Source: Alentia gelatinosa | Lineage: Eukaryota > Annelida > Polychaeta > Phyllodocida > Polynoidae | Direction: 5' to 3' | Assembly (NCBI GenBank): GCA_950022655.1 | Contig: OX465589.1 | Location: forward strand, 26,651,626 to 26,715,625 | Length of the DNA: 64,000 nt | Shown here: positions 57,698-64,000 of the stretch, piece after piece | Numbering within the stretch: the stretch's first letter is position 1 | How the letters are laid out: the number at the start of each line of letters is the position of its first letter | Made by a program: the position numbers and the translations under genes | Notes under the pieces: model-generated | Database searches by the model: none | What the model saw: the letters and a program-made list of their open reading frames with translations, nothing else | Told to the model about the DNA's origin: nothing

Positions 57698-60600
57698 TCA
57701 TGAGGACATCTTGAGTCCCTCCTGGTTGGCGAGCGACGTCAGTGTCTTTTTGATGCGCAGTGCTGTCAAACGAGCAGCTCCGTTGTGATACCAGCATTCC
57801 TTCATGAGTTTGGCCACCACGCGTAGAGCCTAGATGGGGAAAAAGGAGTATATCAACATTTAAACAAGTTACAATGTTAAAACGTCTCCGTAGGTCACCT
57901 AATCATATATCACATCATCGTACCAGATATAGAACCTCCAAATAATGTCTTCTATGTATAATGTATGTGATAATTTTTTTTTTAATTCTTTTTTTTTTTA
58001 AAAGATGCGGTAGCTCGAACAGTGTACACCCATAGCCACGTATTCAGAATGTATGTGATAATATATGGAGAAATGGTTAGTATGCCTAAATGGTATCTGT
58101 TCCAAGATGTTTTGGTCGGAAACATCTGCTGAGTTCGAAGAACGAGGTGAATTCATTTCCGGCAAAAACATTGAGGAACAGATAGAATTCAGTCACACTC
58201 ACTTAGTCTCATTTTCAATATATACCTATAATTGATTAAAATACCTATGTTTATTTTTCATACGAGAACGACATTGGTCACGTAGTAGAGGGACGTGTGA
58301 ATATTCTCTCGTCACTCAGTCAGAAACAGAATCTATGCTACCGGTCAGTAAAAGTGAGACATTCGCACATAGGTATATAATAACAGCATATAAATTATAT
58401 AACTGGTTCAATAAACTACGAGACGACTCCTTCAGAGTAGGGACAAAATTGATGCAGATTTTCTTTTAAGAACAATCTCATGCAAAAGCATCCTGAAATG
58501 ATAGCATATCAAATATTCTCTTTGCCCATTTCCGTGGCATAAGCTCCCGTTGTATTGACACAGTAGCTCTGGCAACATCAAGAATGAAATTCGTTATCAT
58601 CTTGATGTTTCTGTTCAGAAATACATTTTGATAAGCGACAGATTCTAGCATAACATATTCAACAGAAACCGAAGTGGTAATTGTATCGTCAAAACTACTA
58701 GAAACCAAACCATCTTCTAGACAACCCAATTCCAACGGTACTTAAAGCTGATGTTCCATCGTCAACCTCGACTACAAATTGTTAATAAATTCTGAGACTT
58801 CAATAGGTTAAACAAAATAACTACAGTTAACCAGGCCAGAAAAAAGTTGAAAACTTTGTTCGCTCACCTCGTGACTCTGGCGGCAAAATTCCGAAAATTA
58901 GATCAAATTTATTGCAAAATTTATACCAATATATATACTGTGCTGTAAGAAGAGTTTACCTTTGACCAAAAGACATGTGTCCAAAAGAGGACCAGCCTCC
59001 CAGCATAGAACAGCCGTAGTTTACCATAAAGTGCTTAGTAAACAGGTCTACATCCGGCTTCAGGACACAGTGTATTGATCTTCAGACAACATAGAGCTAA
59101 ATGGGCATTTATCTGTGTAGAGTATTTTCTGTGAACAACAAAAATATTGGCATTACCACCAATGGGGCAATGTCGTCGGTCGGCCGGTAGCCTGAGGCAG
59201 CTTGGGGCTTCCCTACACTAATTTTCCATAGGGAACAATGTCCATGTCAAAAACTCAAGATCAATTAAGATATGGGGTAATTATTTTTCTTTACTTTTTT
59301 TCCTCCGTTTGATCTGGTATGACTGCAAATTTTATTTTAGTACAGTATGCTCTGAAATAAATAAATGGGGCTGATGATCTAGGGATCGGCCCTTTGTCCA
59401 ATCCAGTTTGTGCTCGGGCCCTGTATGCCACTACGCCGTGTAGTGTTAACTGCTGTTGGAGAGCATGTATAGCCATCATCGACAAGACCACTACTACTAC
59501 CACGGACTTAGATGAATATGCGCTACTACAAATACAGCCAAGAATTGAATTGAAACACTCCCGAATACTGTGAAGCACAATAACACAAAGACCAGCTCAC
59601 CTCATGGCTCTGCCAGCGGTTGGGACAAGCGGGCCTATAGCGGTCGAGACACACGACCTTACGCATCTCATCAATGGTGGGGTCTGACTGCACCTTGTCG
59701 AAGTAGGGCAGCTGGTAGTCGTCGCTGATGCCGCCCACTATTGTCCGGCGGGCCACCTCCCAGAAGACCAGCCCCAGCGCGTACACGTCGGCGCGCTTGA
59801 ACGACTCGAAGTGGTTGATGTTGATGGTCTCGTCGAGCACCTCGGGCGCCATGTAGCGCTTGGTGCCCACGCGGTTGTTCGGGGCGATGTCCACGGAGTC
59901 CGTCTCCGAGCAGTGCCGCACTGCCAAACCTGCAGAGGGAGATTGTATGGTCGGGTTAATCTTATGAAGGCAGCTGAAGCTTCTTCTTCTTCTTCTTCTT
60001 TTTAAAAATTTTATTGACATCATCAATTGACATTTTATTAAGATCTCAAACTTAGTTTATGATACGAGGCAGAGACACTTCTACACACGCTGAAGCAAAA
60101 AAAAAAAAAAAAAAAAAAATCAATCTCAAACTTTCAAAGTGTGGTATGTTTATTCCTTCCTCAGTTATGTTTGTTTGGGTTGTTTAACGTCTAAATTGTA
60201 CACGTTTACTCTCGTATCGAGCGATTTAAATCAAGATCTTACCAAGGTCAGCTATGCACGCGGTGCCGTTCTCCTTGACGAGGATGTTCTTGCTCTTGAG
60301 GTCTCTGTGGGCGATGGCAGGTTTGCCTCTCATGCCCACAATCTCCATATGTAGGTGAGCCAATCCACTGACGGTGGACAAGGCGATCTTAATCATCCCT
60401 GTCACGTCCACTGCCGTGCGGTTCAGGTAGTCAAACAGCGAGCCATTTATGTGGTAGTCAGTGAGCAGCCACAGCTGTGTCCACATCCCGTTATCTGAAA
60501 TGGAGAAATGGTTGAGGTATTATAGGGGCACGGGTGTTGAGTGGTGGTAGATCTATTCCCCGGGAGATGGCGCTGAAACTGGCACCTTTTGGGGAGTACT

Positions 60601-63226
60601 GCGGTTGCACGGAAGTGCCACAGGTTTGCCCATATTACATAACCCTTCTGTATATAAGGAGGGTTAATCTTAGGCCTCTAATCAGAGAGGGACTAGCCTG
60701 GGTCATACAATAGTGCGGACTTCCGTACTCCCTCGGTGGTTGAAATGACCTGTCAACTCTGCTTAACCCTTTCCCTGCAGCACCCAGTTACCCTGCTTAC
60801 CATTACACGGCAGGCATTGCATGCATAAACAGTTATGCTACAGCAGGCCCCTTCCCCCCCCCCCCCCCCGCGAAATAGCAATGTCACATGACATGTCATG
60901 TGATTTGAGTAATTTACCTTGGTAACTGATGATATTTTGTTAAACCAAATTAAAGGTCAATATGGCATATATATACTTTGTCAAAATTTCTTTTAGTTCA
61001 AACAATTATATTTCTATGTATTGAATTTGTATATAAGGCATCTTCCTGCTGTAGCCAGGGGAATGCCTTGAGGCATCATGTTGCCATAGCCAGGCGAATG
61101 CCTGGAGGCATCATGCTGCAGTTAAAGGGTTAACTGGGCCCCAGATCATGATCACCGGGAATAAGTTCCGACTCAAATGTAGTAGAGGTTGACAGGGAAG
61201 TGAAAGGAGTGATAAGTAAAGAAGCAAGATGGGTTGGAGGAAGTGTCTTTCTCAGATATTAAGCAACATTTTAGAATTTATACACATTTCATCTTAATGT
61301 TTTCAGTGCGTAATAATAAGTACATTATATCTCGGCTAAGCAGGATACCCTCCGTTCTCGTGTTGCAGGACGCCCGGCTTAATGGAGTAAATAAATCATA
61401 ATAATTATTTTACAGAATTCCCCTTCTAGTAATTTACTAGAAGGGGGATTCTGTTCTGGGTTTAGGGGTCCCAAGTTGTTGTGTACCCCAACTAACCGGG
61501 CGTCCCGTTAAAAAGGGTTTCTCCTCCACATGGAATCTCCAGAAAACATAAAGCAATCAAAATCTCAGGTTACAAAAGATGAATGCTTTATCCAGGCATC
61601 CAATGCTTTTTTAATTGAATCACAAAGAGATTAGACAATAAAGTATACCTTTGTTGTCAGCCGCAATGAAGCCCAAGATGTTCTCGTGTCTCAACATGAC
61701 AGTCTGGTAAATCTCGGCCTCGCGGAACCAGGAGCGCTCCTCGCGGGAGGTGAAGATCTTGACGGCCACGTTCTCTCCACGCCACCGTCCGCGCCACACC
61801 TCCCCGTACCGCCCTTTGCCGATCGTCTCCTGCAGCTGGATCTGCCGTGCGATGGTCCGCTGCACAAGCAGCGGCAGGCCTGTAACGTGACCCGTGCAGA
61901 TGTCAGATCACAGGGTCAGAATATCCACAACCAACCCTGACCAAATGGACATCTCAGAGGTATCCAGTGAACATGTGCGGCTTTGAATTTTCATTCCCTT
62001 TTTCCTATCATATGTTGATCATACACTTGTGATTTATCTTGAGATTTATCTCATGGAGATCTTGATACTGGCTTTCACAAATATTAATTTGAATAAGGGT
62101 GAATATGGTGTATCAGTTAGGAAAAACTAAAATTCTGGATGGCAGATAGACATATGAAAAGTGACACCCCTGAGAACATACAGCTTCAGTTTGGGGCATA
62201 AATCAATATTTGTCAAATATTTCAGGGTATTATAAAAAAACCACTGTATCATTCAGAATAGGTCTGGTTTTGTTGATTTAACGTCCAATAATTGAAATTC
62301 ACTGTTAGAAGACTGCTGTATTCGGTTTGGAAAATATCTTACCGGAGCCTGAGCCTGAGAGAGACGACCATCCCGCTTCCATCATCTCATTGAGTGTCAT
62401 TCGTGAAGTCACCATCAGTCCCTCCGTCTCAGCTGACATGTCGTCGTGCGGGTAGCCCTGTGCACAGGTAGAGTTCAAATCAGGATGCAGCCAATCATTA
62501 TTAAGTAAGGTTGGGAAGGGGCCATCCATAAAGTATGCACGCAGTCTGGGGTGGGGGTAAAAAGTATTTGGAAATTTTGCGTAATGTACAAGAATTTCCC
62601 TACTTTAGCTCAGAAATCTGGATATCATACTGACCGTTAAAGAAAATTACATGCTCAAAATGTATATCTGCCTTGTGTTAAAATTCAATTGATTCCTTTG
62701 AACAGACAAAGGACGATATAGATAGTAATATCGTAAAACTGGATGAGTTTTAATCTTGACCACCGTATGCCACGACTGGAGTTTTGCATAGTGACTTCAT
62801 GAGGCGAAGCCGAGTCAAGTCCGGAGCCAAAACTCCAGGAGTGGCATGCGGTGGCCAAGATTAAAACGAATCAGGTTTTGATTTTATCCTACCTCGTCTC
62901 CTCGATTTTAGAATATTATGTGATAACAATTCTGTATGCCACTAGTGGCATATAAAGCTCCATATGCCAGTCAGCGTGGCATACGGATACTCAATGTTAA
63001 GCCTATGGGATTTTATATTAGGGGGAGGATAAAGTCTAAGACTGTGTACGACAGTGGGAGGTTCTGATACAGTCTGGAGTGAGTAGAAAATGGTGTACCT
63101 GGTACTGGTTGGCGAGACGGCGTTGTTGACAGCGGTAGACAATGATCATGCAGAGTATACACAATACGAGGAAGGGGATGCCCACTGCCAGCGCCATGTT
63201 CATAGCATCCATTCCCTGACTCGCCA
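57698..63226 (-). CDS. TGF-beta/activin type I receptor kinase (ALK4/5/7 class), 3' part
   Basis: Six exons join in phase, reading 63099-63226, 62343-62457, 61649-61879, 60243-60494, 59601-59929, 57698-57829 (1,187 nt including stop); ectodomain exons lie beyond 64000. The first exon carries a transmembrane segment (about [20 protein letters not shown]) and the second a GS box ending SSLSGSGSG. The kinase begins [17 protein letters not shown] and has the glycine loop GKGRYGEV, catalytic lysine [17 protein letters not shown] in place of [13 protein letters not shown] and C-terminal [11 protein letters not shown]. The L45 loop reads AADNKDNGMW, which in this family selects Smad2/3 rather than the BMP Smads. 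The protein is a plasma-membrane serine/threonine kinase activated by type II receptors after activin/TGF-beta/nodal-like ligand binding. Introns hold a piggyBac-like MITE and a hairpin-plus-module element. Confidence 0.95.
60095..60119. repeat. Poly-A tract in receptor intron
   Basis: A run of about 24 A between two kinase exons (59929 and 60243). No associated element was recognised. Confidence 0.8.
60763..61133. mobile_element. piggyBac-like MITE with TTAA duplication, copy 2 (intronic)
   Basis: TTAA flanks at 60763-60766 and 61130-61133; ends CCCTTTCCCTGCAGCA and TGCTGCAGTTAAAGGG. It is similar to 13163-13517 over its length, including AAATAGCAATGTCA, TAATTTACCTTGGT and CAAAATTTCTTTTA words and the repeated ATGCCT(G/T)GAGGCAT palindrome near the right end. 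A poly-C tract (about 60857-60870) replaces a mixed segment of copy 1. It lies in the receptor intron between 60494 and 61649. Confidence 0.87.
62730..63034 (+). mobile_element. Hairpin-plus-module element, copy B (intronic)
   Basis: It lies in the receptor intron between the transmembrane and GS-box exons, and is a close match to 3062-3368 over its whole length. The apex reads GACTTCATGAGGCGAAGCCG followed by AGTCAAGTC, which gives the clearest version of the shared apex. The module runs from TTTTATCCTACCTC (62882-62895) to GGGGGAGGATAAAG (63021-63034) and contains TTAAGCCTATGG. Confidence 0.88.
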
Positions 63227-63234
63227 CTGTGACA

Positions 63235-64000
63235 GAAGGAACATCATCTTAGACTAGCGTGTTATAGTCATTGTGTAGGCCCGTCAATATTACAGAAATT
63301 GTTTTAACATTCATCTTGTGTATCTTCGGGATATAACTCTATTTATAGTTGCCTAAAATATCCAAGTGCACTTTTATCACTTCTAGTTTGAAGCTGTTCG
63401 CTCAACAAAACAAAGCACCTCTTGAATGTCTAAGCCTTTATCCCTTTTACAGAATATTTCAATGATTATATTTATAATCGTACTGCCCACACTATATTTT
63501 ATTGTGAGCAATCGGACGCAATTACCTTTACTACAAAAAATACCTAACCAGAATAACAGACCAGAAAATTAAGTGCTCATAAGAATTACCTCAGAGAACA
63601 AGTAGTGAAGGTAAAATACACCTGATGAAGGCCACTTTGGAGCCGAGACTTTGTGTCAATTAAAATTTATGTACATAATTAACAATCAATAAAAATATTA
63701 TACATTATTTCCAGAGTTGTTGGTTTGTGAATACTATAATACTAGTTTTATACAGAAAATTAATATATGATATGTTTTTGGTCTTCCATGCTATGGCTAA
63801 TCGTCACCCCCCCCCCCCCCCCCCCACCACCAATTTACGCATACCAAGACGCAAGTTGTGACTGATTGGTCTCATAACGGCAAAATGAGGAACAAGCCAG
63901 TTGTTACTAGAAGCATAATGTATCTCCGTAAGTAACTATAGGATATAATTCAAGCCTTTACGTGGAAACAGTGGTCACAAAGCGAATGGCTATATCTCCC
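63235..64000. other. Partial receptor intron up to the window end
   Basis: No exon for the cysteine-rich activin-receptor ectodomain is visible before the window ends. A poly-C tract lies at about 63807-63825. Confidence 0.5.

Overview
The window is animal nuclear DNA. Its genes are split into many short exons with GT-AG introns of about 0.2-4 kb. Long simple-sequence tracts and inverted-repeat elements are abundant, and the gene content is metazoan (a TGF-beta/activin type I receptor kinase, a divergent tubulin, a eukaryotic D-serine dehydratase-type enzyme). Together these suggest a marine invertebrate, either a lophotrochozoan such as a mollusc or an invertebrate deuterostome such as amphioxus. 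I cannot name the species.

Three host genes could be rebuilt exon by exon with consistent splice phases. (1) 28507-38039, minus strand: a complete eight-exon gene for a PLP enzyme of the D-serine dehydratase/D-threonine aldolase fold, 378 aa. (2) 39624-50190, plus strand: a divergent tubulin in eleven exons, about 412 aa, most like the zeta/delta tubulins. One intron appears to use a GC donor. Genes 1 and 2 are head to head, 1.6 kb between start codons. (3) 57698-63226, minus strand: the last six exons of an ALK4/5/7-class receptor (transmembrane segment, GS box, whole kinase domain). Its ectodomain exons lie beyond position 64000.

Positions 1-28500 contain no confidently recognised host gene. 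This part holds microsatellites (335-850, 4617-4805), many short DNA-transposon-like elements with terminal inverted repeats (9-12.4 kb, 13.2-13.5 kb, 17.6-19.8 kb), a long foldback element (8.4-9.0 kb), a retroelement-like insertion with an 18-bp target duplication and a 3' hairpin (13.8-14.5 kb), a 5'-truncated non-LTR retrotransposon with an open reverse transcriptase frame (22.8-25.2 kb), and a decayed Ty3/gypsy pol remnant directly upstream of it (25.3-26.2 kb). A possible signal-peptide first exon sits at 16683-16749 (minus), beside a GC-rich, promoter-like stretch.

The most unusual pattern is a dispersed family of seven or eight elements (3062, 15403, 29136, 31246, 43104, 49081, 62730 and perhaps 38531). 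Each full member joins a long hairpin to a 130-160 bp module bounded by inverted TTTTATCCTACCCC-type repeats. The hairpin arms differ between subfamilies, but the apex stays close to AGGCGAAGCCGAGTGA. Several copies lie in introns of the three host genes.
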